Assembly (NCBI RefSeq): GCF_027622875.1
Contig: NZ_JAPZVP010000011.1
Location: 124,001-188,000, forward strand
Length of the DNA: 64,000 nucleotides
Source: Glycomyces luteolus
Lineage (GTDB): Bacteria; Actinomycetota; Actinomycetes; Mycobacteriales; Micromonosporaceae
Direction: 5' to 3'
Shown in pieces: positions 15,346 through 22,975 of the stretch (position 1 is its first letter; the number at the start of each line of letters is the position of its first letter). Under the pieces are notes generated by a model that ran no database searches, was not told the DNA's origin, and saw only the letters and a list, made by a program, of their open reading frames with translations. Made by a program: the position numbers and the translations under genes.

Positions 15346-16803
15346 ATGACCTCCTCCTCACCCGCGACCGCCGCGAGGCGGCCGCGGCGACTCGCCTTCG
15401 CGATCGCCGTGCTCCTCGCGGCGTCCCTCGTCGCAACCTCCTTGGCCCTCTGGCAGAGCGCCAAGGCCAGCGCGCTCGAAATCGGCACCTGGTACAACCT
15501 CGAGTCCCGGCATTCGGGGTTGGTGATGGGCATCCGGGCGGCCTCGACCGCCAGCGGCGCCGAGCTGGTGCAGTGGTCCAGCAACGGCTCTCACGACCAG
15601 CAGTTCCGCTTCGTCGACGCGGGCGGCGGCTACTACAAGATCCAAGTGCGCCATTCGAACCTGGTGCTCGACGTCGACGGCGGCAGCACCGCCGACGGCG
15701 CCAAGGTCCAGCAGTGGGGCGACGCGGGCACCGCGAACCAGCAGTGGAAGGTGACCGAAACGGGCGGTTACGCCACGATCGTCAACCGCGCTTCGGGCAA
15801 GGCGCTCGACGTCTGGGAGTGGTCGACCGCGTCCGGCGGCCGCATCTCCCAGTACGCGCCCACCGGCGGCGCGAACCAGCAGTGGAAGCTCGTTCCCGTC
15901 GGCGGCACCGGTCTGCCCCCGGGCGTCGACGTCCTCGACGGCTTCGGCGAGGGCACCACCGGCGGCCAGGGCGGCACCACCGTCACCGTCACCAACCAGG
16001 CCGACCTCGAGCGCTACGCAGCCGCCTCCGGCGCGTACACCATCAAGGTCGCGGCCACGATCAATATGAGCCCCAAGGGCAGAGAGATCCCGGTGTCCTC
16101 GAACAAGACGATCATCGGCGTCGGCGAGTCCGGGCAGATCGTCGGCGGCGGGTTCTTTCTCGGCGACGCCACGAGCAACGTCATCCTCCGCAACCTCACC
16201 ATCCGCGACACCAAGATGGCCGACGACGACCCCGGCGACGACCTGTACGACTACGACGGCATCCAGATGGACGGCGCTGACCGCGTCTGGATCGACCACA
16301 ACCGCATCTACAACATGAACGACGGCCTCATCGACTCCAGGAAGGACACCACGAACCTGACCGTCTCCTGGAACCACCTGGGCCCCAACAACAAGTCCTT
16401 CGGCATCGGCTGGACCGAGAAAGTCACCGCCCGGATCACCATCCACCACAACTGGATCCAGGGCACCAGCCAGCGCAATCCCAGCACCGACAACGTGGCC
16501 TACGCGCACCTCTACAACAACTACCTGCAGAGCATCACCGGCTACGGCAACTACTCGCGCGGCCAGACCAGGATGGTCCTGGAGAACTCCTACTTCCAGA
16601 ACGTCAACAACCCGTACTACCCGGACTCGACCGCGCAGTTGCGCGAGAGCGGCAGCATCTGCTCCGGCTGCACCGGGCGCCGCGAGACCCTCGGTTCCGC
16701 CTTCAACCCGTCCAGTTTCTACACCTACACGCTCAACCCGGCCGCCGAGGTGCCCGGCCTCGTCGGCACCTACGCCGGTCCCCAATCCTGGCTCGGCGTC
16801 TGA
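15346..16803 (+). CDS. Secreted RICIN-domain pectate lyase (PL1)
   Basis: A 485-residue extracellular enzyme. Residues 1-44 form a signal peptide (RRPRR n-region, long hydrophobic core). Residues about 45-180 form a ricin-type beta-trefoil with repeated QQW/QQF motifs (DQQFRF, NQQWKV, NQQWKL). From about 195 to the end there is a PL1 parallel beta-helix lyase with the signature DRVWIDHNRI, calcium-binding Asp residues (DDDPGDDLYDYDGIQMDG) and NNYLQSITGYGNY. It cleaves polygalacturonate by beta-elimination and should release oligogalacturonides outside the cell. ATG 15346 has AGGAG at good spacing. It fits the pectin-side-chain enzymes further right. Confidence 0.92.
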   Translation: MTSSSPATAARRPRRLAFAIAVLLAASLVATSLALWQSAKASALEIGTWYNLESRHSGLVMGIRAASTASGAELVQWSSNGSHDQQFRFVDAGGGYYKIQVRHSNLVLDVDGGSTADGAKVQQWGDAGTANQQWKVTETGGYATIVNRASGKALDVWEWSTASGGRISQYAPTGGANQQWKLVPVGGTGLPPGVDVLDGFGEGTTGGQGGTTVTVTNQADLERYAAASGAYTIKVAATINMSPKGREIPVSSNKTIIGVGESGQIVGGGFFLGDATSNVILRNLTIRDTKMADDDPGDDLYDYDGIQMDGADRVWIDHNRIYNMNDGLIDSRKDTTNLTVSWNHLGPNNKSFGIGWTEKVTARITIHHNWIQGTSQRNPSTDNVAYAHLYNNYLQSITGYGNYSRGQTRMVLENSYFQNVNNPYYPDSTAQLRESGSICSGCTGRRETLGSAFNPSSFYTYTLNPAAEVPGLVGTYAGPQSWLGV

Positions 16804-16866
16804 CCCGACGGTCCCCGGGCGGCCCCGTCCGTCCGCGATCCGGTCGAGCCCCGGACAGCGCAAAGC

Positions 16867-16894
16867 GGGGCGGGAGCCGCATGGCTCCCGCCCC
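16867..16894. terminator. Bidirectional terminator
   Basis: A perfect 12-bp stem GGGGCGGGAGCC / GGCTCCCGCCCC with a GCAT loop. It lies between the convergent pectate lyase and PLDc_N-SHOCT genes. Confidence 0.8.
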
Positions 16895-16909
16895 TCCAGC
16901 TCAAGTCCG

Positions 16910-17278
16910 CTAGGACGCCGCTGCGCCCAGGACTCGCGCCTTCTCCGTCTCGAACTCGGTATCGGTGAGCTTCCCCCGGTCGTGCAGATCGGCGAGCACC
17001 CGCAGCTGCTCGGCGACATTGTCCGGCGCGTACTTCGCGACGAACGCGCGACTGCTCTCATCGATGGCCTCACGCTCCGCGACGGTCGCGCCGGCCGGGC
17101 GGGCGATCAGGTAGATGAGCGTGCCGAAGAACGGCAGCAGGATCACGACCACGACCCACAGCGCCTTGAGCCAGCCTTTGAGATCGTCCCGGCGGAAGAT
17201 GTCGAACAGCGCGAACATCCACACCATCATCAGCGGCAGCCAGATCACCAGCAGCCAGAAGAAATCCCAGAACGACAT
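16910..17278 (-). CDS. PLDc_N and SHOCT domain membrane protein
   Basis: A 122-residue protein. Two transmembrane helices (about residues 3-25 and 38-58) flank the FDIFRRDDLKGW loop of the PLDc_N domain (the anchor half of cardiolipin synthases, here without the catalytic part). The C-terminal 30 residues form a SHOCT helix pair (VLADLHDRGKLTDTEFETEKARVL). SHOCT domains occur at the ends of many small bacterial membrane proteins and may mediate oligomerisation. ATG 17278 is preceded by GAGGGGGAC. Its role is unknown. Confidence 0.85.
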   Translation of the reverse strand: MSFWDFFWLLVIWLPLMMVWMFALFDIFRRDDLKGWLKALWVVVVILLPFFGTLIYLIARPAGATVAEREAIDESSRAFVAKYAPDNVAEQLRVLADLHDRGKLTDTEFETEKARVLGAAAS

Positions 17279-17573
17279 GGCGTCCCCCTCATGCCTGGAT
17301 CGCGACCGGACCGGCCCCGACTACGACTCACTATTGCAAGATCTCGCATGACATGTCGCGAATTCGGGCGCTCTCCTCGTCGTCCACGAGCCTCCGGCGG
17401 AAAGGCGCTCAAGCTCGGGCAGGATCCCTCCGTTGAACTGGTTCCCGGGGAATTCGATCAGCACCGCGCGGCGCAGCCCCGTCAGCGGCGTTGAACGCGA
17501 GAACGCCCCGGTCAGGGCCCGATCGGTCCTAGTATTTGGGGGCCCACGCGGCATTCTTCGAAGGAGCGAGACC

Positions 17574-18869
17574 ATGTCCGACGACGCGTTGAACCCGGCC
17601 GAGCGCGAAGAACTCGAACGGCTCCGCGCCCAGGCATCCCGCACGGGGAACGGCCGGCACGGGCTGCGCTGGACCGGATCGGTCGTACTGCTGGTGCTCG
17701 GGGCGATCGTGCTCATGCTGGCCTCCGTGACCGTGTTCGCACGCAACGAGGTCCTCAACACAGACCGGTTCACCGAGACCATGGAACCCCTCTACCACGA
17801 CGCCGAGGTCCGCGCGGCCGTCGCCGCCCGCATCTCGAACGCCGTCGGTGAAGCCCTCGACGTCGAAGCACTCGTTGACGAGGCGATCGCCGCCGTCCAG
17901 ACGAGGGGCGGCCCCGAGGTCCTCGACAGGCTCGCCGTGCCGCTCGCCTCCGGCATCAACGGGTTCATCGACAAGCAGGTCACCGCGGTCGTCTACTCCG
18001 ACCAGTTCACCGACCTGTGGCGCGAGGCCACCCGGAGCGCCCACACCGCGCTCGTCTCCCTGTTGCGGGGCGAGGACGGCGGACTCCTCGAACTCCAGGG
18101 CCAGGACCTGGTGCTCGACCTCGGGCCCGTCGTCGAACGGGTCAAGGACCGCATGGTCGAGGCCGGATTCGCGCTGGCCGAAAGCCTTCCGGCGGTGTCG
18201 GTGACCTTCACGATCGCCAGCTCGGAGGCGTTCCCGCAGGCGCGGACCGCCGCGGCCCTGCTCGACGCAGCGGCCTGGATCCTGCCGTTCGCCGGGCTCG
18301 CGCTGCTGGCCGGCGGAGTCGTCCTCGCGCCGAGCCGCCGCCGGGGCCTGCTCATCGGCGCTCTCTGCGTCGCCGGCGCGATGCTGCTGCTCTCGGCCGG
18401 GCTCACGGTCGGCCGGGGCGTGTATCTCGCGGGGCTCGGCGACGCGGTCCAGTCACCGGCCGCCGCGGCGAACGTCTACGACACGGTCACCCGCTTCCTC
18501 AAGGGCGCGGCCGAGACCATCACCGTCCTCGCGCTCATCACCGCCCTCGTCTGCTGGCTGCTCGGGCCCGGGACGGTGGCGCGGGGTTCGCGCAGGCTCG
18601 GCGCTTCGGGCCGCGACGCCGCCGCGCGGGGCATGGCCGGTGCGGGACTGACCTTCGGCGGCTTCGGCGGTTTCGTGCTCCGCCACCGCCGGACGATCGA
18701 GGTGCTCCTGGTCGTCGGCGGTCTGCTCTGGATCGTCCTGTGGCGACACCCCGGCGTCTCCGGCGTCATCACGGTCGTCGTGGTCGTGGCGGTGCTCGCC
18801 GCCGTCGTGGAGCTGATCGGCCGCACCGCCTTCGAGGCCGAGCGCGAGCCGGGCCCGATCCCGGCCTGA
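17574..18869 (+). CDS. Hypothetical polytopic membrane protein
   Basis: A 431-residue protein starting at ATG 17574 with AAGGAG at a proper distance. A basic/acidic N-terminal helix (NPAEREELERLRAQ) precedes TM1 (residues about 33-56). A soluble extracytoplasmic region of about 170 residues follows (ARNEVLNTDRFTETMEPLYHDAEVRAAVAARISN). Next come two TM helices around 240-290, one around 325-345, a Gly-rich stretch and two closing TM helices (about 380-425). The TDRFT..L....VR..VA pattern recurs in actinobacterial 'hypothetical integral membrane' proteins, but no function is established. It is convergent with the short gene at 18883. Confidence 0.75.
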   Translation: MSDDALNPAEREELERLRAQASRTGNGRHGLRWTGSVVLLVLGAIVLMLASVTVFARNEVLNTDRFTETMEPLYHDAEVRAAVAARISNAVGEALDVEALVDEAIAAVQTRGGPEVLDRLAVPLASGINGFIDKQVTAVVYSDQFTDLWREATRSAHTALVSLLRGEDGGLLELQGQDLVLDLGPVVERVKDRMVEAGFALAESLPAVSVTFTIASSEAFPQARTAAALLDAAAWILPFAGLALLAGGVVLAPSRRRGLLIGALCVAGAMLLLSAGLTVGRGVYLAGLGDAVQSPAAAANVYDTVTRFLKGAAETITVLALITALVCWLLGPGTVARGSRRLGASGRDAAARGMAGAGLTFGGFGGFVLRHRRTIEVLLVVGGLLWIVLWRHPGVSGVITVVVVVAVLAAVVELIGRTAFEAEREPGPIPA

Positions 18870-18882
18870 GCGGGCCCCGCGG

Positions 18883-19293
18883 TCACCAGTGGCGCGCGAC
18901 CTCGTAATGCTCGGCCAGGTGGATGAGGTACCGGCTGTCGTATTGGAGGAGTTCACGGTAGAGGTCGGGATCGGGCCTCTCACCGGGGCGGGTCAGGGCC
19001 AGCTGGGCGATGTAGGAGACGAGCGGGTCGCCCGGGTAGCTGACACCGTCGGTGGGGCTCTCCTCCAGCCAGGACAGCAGGGGGTGCAGCGCCGCCTGTA
19101 CCGCCTTCGTGACTCGCTCGGCGTGGTCCAGCAGCGCATTCGGCCCTATCAGTTCGGGCCAGAACTCGGTCTCGGCCTCGATGGTGAGGGCCACGGCGAG
19201 CGTCAGCTCGTACTTGAAATCGGAGTCGATCGTCCATTCCGGCAGCGGGTACCGCGCGTCGAGCGCGGCCCTCAACGACGCCTCGGCAAGCAT
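18883..19293 (-). CDS. Hypothetical protein in the Ku operon
   Basis: A 136-residue acidic, largely helical protein starting at ATG 19293, three bases after the Ku stop codon, so it is almost certainly co-translated with Ku. I recognise no domain; the sequence is rich in Trp, Tyr and Leu, with the repeated theme YELTLAVALTIEAETEFWPELI. Its placement hints at a link to end-joining, but convenience linkage is just as possible. Confidence 0.65.
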   Translation of the reverse strand: MLAEASLRAALDARYPLPEWTIDSDFKYELTLAVALTIEAETEFWPELIGPNALLDHAERVTKAVQAALHPLLSWLEESPTDGVSYPGDPLVSYIAQLALTRPGERPDPDLYRELLQYDSRYLIHLAEHYEVARHW

Positions 19294-19296
19294 CGG

Positions 19297-20226
19297 TCAG
19301 GCGCTCTTCCGCTTGGAGGCGGGCGCCTTCTTCGCCGTCTTCTTGCGCGCGGTCGACTTCTTCGCGGTCTTCTTGGCCGCTTTCTTCACGCTCTTCTCCG
19401 CGGCCTTCTTGGCCGGCTGCTTGGCCGACTGCTTCGCCGGGCGCCGCCTGCCCGAGCCCGACTTCGTCTGGTCGACGCTCTTGGCCAGCGCCTCCATCAG
19501 GTCGATGACCTTCGCCTTGGGCTCCGCCTTGACCTTCGCCTTGAGCGTGCGGCCTTCCGCCTTGGCCTCGATGAGGTCCTGCATGGCCTCTTGGTACTCG
19601 TCGCTGTACTCCCCGGGGTCGAAGTCGTCGATGGCCATGGACTCGATGAGGGTCGCGGCCATCTTCAGCTCCGCCTGCCTCGTCTCGCCGCCAAGCCCGG
19701 AGGCCTCGGGTTCGCGGATCTCGTCGGCCCAGACCATCGTGTGCAGGACCAGCACCTCGTCGCGGGGGAGGAGGGCGGCGAGGCTCTCGCGGCGGCGCAG
19801 CGTGACCCGGACGATCGCGACGCGGTCGGCCTCCACGAGGGCCTCGCGCAGCAGCGCGTACGGCCTGGCCGCGGCCTTGCCCGGTTCGGCGTAGTAGGAC
19901 CGCTCGTAGTAGATCGGGTCGATCTGCTCGGCGGGTACGAATCCGATGACCTCGATGGTCTTCGACGTGCTGATCGGCAGGTCGGCGAGGTCGTCCTCGT
20001 CGAGGATCACGATGTCGCCCTCGTCGGTCTCGGTGCCCTTGGCGATGTCCTCGGGGTCGACGACCTTGCCGTCGAGCTCGCAGACCTTCTGGTAGCGGAT
20101 CCGGCCCCCGTCGGCCGCGTGGTACTGATGGAGGGAGAGGTCGTGGCTGCCGGTGGCCGCACGGAGCCGGATCGGGATGCTCACCAACCCGAACGCGATC
20201 ACGCCGTCCCAGATCGCACCTGGCAT
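19297..20226 (-). CDS. ku: Non-homologous end-joining protein Ku
   Basis: A 309-residue bacterial Ku starting at ATG 20226. The core (residues about 1-255) shows GAIWDGVIAFGLVSIPIRL, the YQKVCELDGKVVDPEDIAKG segment, and PYALLREALVEADRVAIVRVTLRRRE. Ku dimers ring broken DNA ends and recruit LigD. The last 50 or so residues are a Lys/Ala-rich tail with repeated KKxAKK units. Such extended tails, known in other actinobacteria, bind DNA and alter end bridging. The gene is divergent from the split ligD genes across a 90-bp intergenic region, the usual NHEJ pairing. Confidence 0.95.
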   Translation of the reverse strand: MPGAIWDGVIAFGLVSIPIRLRAATGSHDLSLHQYHAADGGRIRYQKVCELDGKVVDPEDIAKGTETDEGDIVILDEDDLADLPISTSKTIEVIGFVPAEQIDPIYYERSYYAEPGKAAARPYALLREALVEADRVAIVRVTLRRRESLAALLPRDEVLVLHTMVWADEIREPEASGLGGETRQAELKMAATLIESMAIDDFDPGEYSDEYQEAMQDLIEAKAEGRTLKAKVKAEPKAKVIDLMEALAKSVDQTKSGSGRRRPAKQSAKQPAKKAAEKSVKKAAKKTAKKSTARKKTAKKAPASKRKSA

Positions 20227-20316
20227 GACCACAGCATGGCACTGAGGGTGATGATGCGCGTGCGTTAAGTGATAATTCTTCGTTTGTCGGCGCCGCCGGT
20301 CGGGTATCTTCCGCTC

Positions 20317-20883
20317 ATGCCACGCAAGCTCGACGAATACCGCAGCAAACGGGACTTCTCGAAAACCGGCGAGCCCTCGGGCGGCCGCAAGGGCGACCGC
20401 GGCGACCGGTTCGTCATCCAGCGGCACGAGGCCTCCCGCCTGCACTACGACCTCCGCCTCGAGATCGACGGCGTGCTCGTCTCCTGGGCCGTCCCGAAGG
20501 GCCCCTCGCTCAACCCGGAGGACAAGCGCCTCGCCGTCCGCACCGAGGACCACCCCCTCGACTACGCCGAGTACGAGGGGCGCATCCCCGAAGGCGAATA
20601 CGGCGCGGGCACCATGATCGTCTGGGACGCCGGCACCTACGAGAACCTCACCGAGAAGCGCGGCAAGCCGGTCCCGATCGGCGACGCCCTCGAACACGGC
20701 CACCTCGTGGTGCGGCTCGACGGCGAGAAGCTCAACGGCGCGTTCGCGCTGTCCCGCATGGGCGAAGACCACGACTGGTTGCTCGTCAAGGTCGACGACG
20801 AAGGCGCCGACCGCCGCCGCAAACCCGCCAAGACCCAGCTCGAATCCGTGCTCAGCGGGCGCACCAACAAGGACTTGGCGTGA
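20317..20883 (+). CDS. LigD 3'-phosphoesterase domain protein
   Basis: A 188-residue stand-alone phosphoesterase module of LigD. It carries the family signature RFVIQRHEASRLHYDLRLEIDGVLVSWAVPKGPS, whose His and Asp residues bind manganese. The later landmarks are EYEGRIPEGEYGAG and WLLVK. It trims 3'-phosphate and 3'-ribonucleoside ends before ligation. In Mycobacterium this module is fused to polymerase and ligase; here it ends at 20883 and overlaps the ligase start by 4 bp (GTGA), so the parts are made separately but in balance. Confidence 0.93.
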   Translation: MPRKLDEYRSKRDFSKTGEPSGGRKGDRGDRFVIQRHEASRLHYDLRLEIDGVLVSWAVPKGPSLNPEDKRLAVRTEDHPLDYAEYEGRIPEGEYGAGTMIVWDAGTYENLTEKRGKPVPIGDALEHGHLVVRLDGEKLNGAFALSRMGEDHDWLLVKVDDEGADRRRKPAKTQLESVLSGRTNKDLA

Positions 20884-21824
20884 GCGGCTTCCGCGAGCCG
20901 ATGCTCGCGACCCTCACCGAACGCCGCTTCTCCAACGCGGCCTGGATCTTCGAGCGGAAGTTCGACGGCATGCGCGCGCTGGCGGTCCGCGAAGGCGGTG
21001 CGGCGCCGCAATTGTGGTCGCGCAACGAGAAGCGCCTCGACAAGCGCTTCCCCGAGCTCGTCGACGCGCTCGCCGAACTCGGCGGGCCCGAGTTCACCGC
21101 CGACGGCGAGATCGTCGCGTTCGACGGCAGGCAGACGAGCTTCGCCCGCCTGCAGGCCCGCATCCACCTCACCGGCGCGACCCGGATCGCCGCCACCGGC
21201 GTCGAGGTCTACTACTACCTGTTCGACCTGCTCTCCTTCGAAGGCGAGGACCTGACGCGGCGGCCGCTGCGCGAGCGCAAGCGGATCCTCAAGGGCGCGT
21301 TCCACTTCCAGGACCCGCTCCGATATTCCGTGCACCGCAACTCCGACGGCGCGGCGTACTACGAGGACGCGTGCGGGCGCGGCTGGGAAGGCCTGATCGC
21401 CAAACGCGCGGACTCGCGCTACCGCAGCGGCCGGTCGACCGACTGGCTCAAGTTCAAATGCGTACGCGACCAGGAGTTCGTGGTCGGCGGCTTCACCGAC
21501 CCGCAAGGTTCGCGCTCCGGTTTCGGCGCGCTGCTCGTCGGATACCACGAAAGCCAGGGCCTGCTGCGCTACGCGGGCAAGGTCGGCACCGGCTACGACG
21601 ACCGCACCCTGCGGGCCTTGCGGGCGCGGATGGACGACCTGTCCCGGGACGCCAGCCCCTTCGCCGACCAGGTCCGCGAGAAGAGCGCGCACTGGATCGA
21701 ACCGGAGCTGGTCGTGCAGGTGGGCTTCACCGAATGGACCGGCGACGGGATGCTCCGCCACCCCCGGTACCAGGGCGAGCGCACCGACAAGGCTCCCGAG
21801 GACGTCGTGCGGGAAACGGCCTGA
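20880..21824 (+). CDS. ATP-dependent DNA ligase (LigD ligase module)
   Basis: A 314-residue ATP-dependent ligase starting at GTG 20880. Motif I with the adenylated Lys is FERKFDGMRAL (residues about 24-34). Other nucleotidyltransferase motifs are SRNEKRLDKRFPEL, FTADGEIVAFDG, EGLIAKR and DWLKFK. The OB-fold follows, with LVVQVGFTEWTGDGMLRHPRYQG. It seals nicks and double-strand breaks in Ku-dependent repair. It is the middle gene of a three-gene set in which the LigD domains are separate. Confidence 0.94.
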   Translation: MSGFREPMLATLTERRFSNAAWIFERKFDGMRALAVREGGAAPQLWSRNEKRLDKRFPELVDALAELGGPEFTADGEIVAFDGRQTSFARLQARIHLTGATRIAATGVEVYYYLFDLLSFEGEDLTRRPLRERKRILKGAFHFQDPLRYSVHRNSDGAAYYEDACGRGWEGLIAKRADSRYRSGRSTDWLKFKCVRDQEFVVGGFTDPQGSRSGFGALLVGYHESQGLLRYAGKVGTGYDDRTLRALRARMDDLSRDASPFADQVREKSAHWIEPELVVQVGFTEWTGDGMLRHPRYQGERTDKAPEDVVRETA

Positions 21825-21825
21825 C

Positions 21826-22737
21826 ATGGCGCCCCTCATCCATGTGGCCGGACACGACATCAAAGTGACCACGCTCGACAAAGTGCTCTTCCCCGACGAC
21901 GGGATCACCAAGGGGGACATGCTCGTCCACTATCTCGCCGTCGCCGAGGCGATGCTCCCGCACCTGGCCGGGCGCCCGCTGACCCTGCGCCGCTTCCCGC
22001 ACGGCATCGTCACCGAGGGGTTCTTCCAGAAGGACACCGGCGGGCGCTTCCCCGACTGGATCGACACCGTCGAAGTCGCGCACCGGCACAGCGAGGGCAG
22101 CGTCCGGTACGTCATGTGCGACGACGCCGCGTCGCTGCTCTACCTCGCCAACCAGGGCACCATCGAATTCCACATCTGGACCGCGACCGTGGCCAACCTC
22201 GGCCACCCCGACCGGCTCGTCATGGACCTCGACCCGCCGCAGGGCGTCACCGTGGCCGAGCTCCGCTCCGTCGCCCGGCGCGCCCGGGACCTCTACGCCG
22301 ACCTCGGCCTCACCGCGTACCTCCAGGCCACCGGCGGACGCGGCTACCACGTGGTCGCGCCCCTCGACCGCGGCGCGAACTTCCGGTTCGTACGCGACCT
22401 CGCCGGAGACCTCGCCGCCCGCCTCGCCGCCGACGACCCCGACCGGCTCACCACCGCGCACCGCAAGAACCGCCGCGGCGACCGGATCTTCCTCGACGTC
22501 AACCGCAACGGCCGCGCCCAGACCTTCATCGCCCCGTACTCGCTGCGCGCCCGCCCCGGCGCCACCGTCGCGACCCCGCTCGAGTGGAGCGAGCTCGGCC
22601 GCTCGACCCCGAACGGCTTCACCACGGCCGCGGTCCGCCGCCGCCTCGCCCGAAAGGCCGACCCCTGGGCCGGCATGGACGACCACGCCGCCTCCCCCGG
22701 AGCCGTGCGCAAGCGGCTGGACGCCCTCGACGATTGA
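21826..22737 (+). CDS. LigD polymerase/primase module
   Basis: A 303-residue archaeo-eukaryotic-primase-like polymerase starting at ATG 21826, one base after the ligase stop. The metal-binding motif is LVMDLDPP (about residue 127), the sugar-binding region includes ATGGRGYHVVAPL, and the third carboxylate motif is in DRIFLDVNRNGRAQTFIAPYSLRARPGA. The early segment TLDKVLFPDDGITKGDMLVHY is typical. It adds ribonucleotides or deoxynucleotides at broken ends. The order phosphoesterase, ligase, polymerase differs from the fused POL-PE-LIG order known from Mycobacterium. Confidence 0.94.
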   Translation: MAPLIHVAGHDIKVTTLDKVLFPDDGITKGDMLVHYLAVAEAMLPHLAGRPLTLRRFPHGIVTEGFFQKDTGGRFPDWIDTVEVAHRHSEGSVRYVMCDDAASLLYLANQGTIEFHIWTATVANLGHPDRLVMDLDPPQGVTVAELRSVARRARDLYADLGLTAYLQATGGRGYHVVAPLDRGANFRFVRDLAGDLAARLAADDPDRLTTAHRKNRRGDRIFLDVNRNGRAQTFIAPYSLRARPGATVATPLEWSELGRSTPNGFTTAAVRRRLARKADPWAGMDDHAASPGAVRKRLDALDD

Positions 22738-22975
22738 CGCAAGGCCCTTGACACAGAAACCGTTATCTATGAAACTGGCCATAGAAACATCGTATCTATC
22801 AAGGATTTGCAGCTGAAGAATCAACTTGAATGTCGTAGTTAAGCGGAAATAATCAACGACTTTCGTTACAGGCGTCGGATGTTTGCGGCGCCTCGGCTCT
22901 TGTGCTCGATCGACCCTGCCGCTAGCTTGGTTCATCGAGTCCTCCGCACCCGAGTATCCAAACTGGAGCAACCCC
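22738..22975 (+). promoter_or_regulatory. Promoter region of the GH36 gene
   Basis: A 238-bp region, AT-rich from 22748 to 22870. It contains two direct copies of TATCTAT (22764 and 22794) and two of ATRGAAAC (22768 and 22782), spaced as if for a dimeric regulator. A TTGACA occurs at 22748 but no matching -10 lies 16-18 bp downstream, so the start site is not defined. Confidence 0.35.

Noticed and set aside
22748-22776. TTGACA as a sigma-70 promoter for GH36
   Set aside because: No -10-like hexamer lies 16-18 bp downstream. Only the general promoter region is reported.
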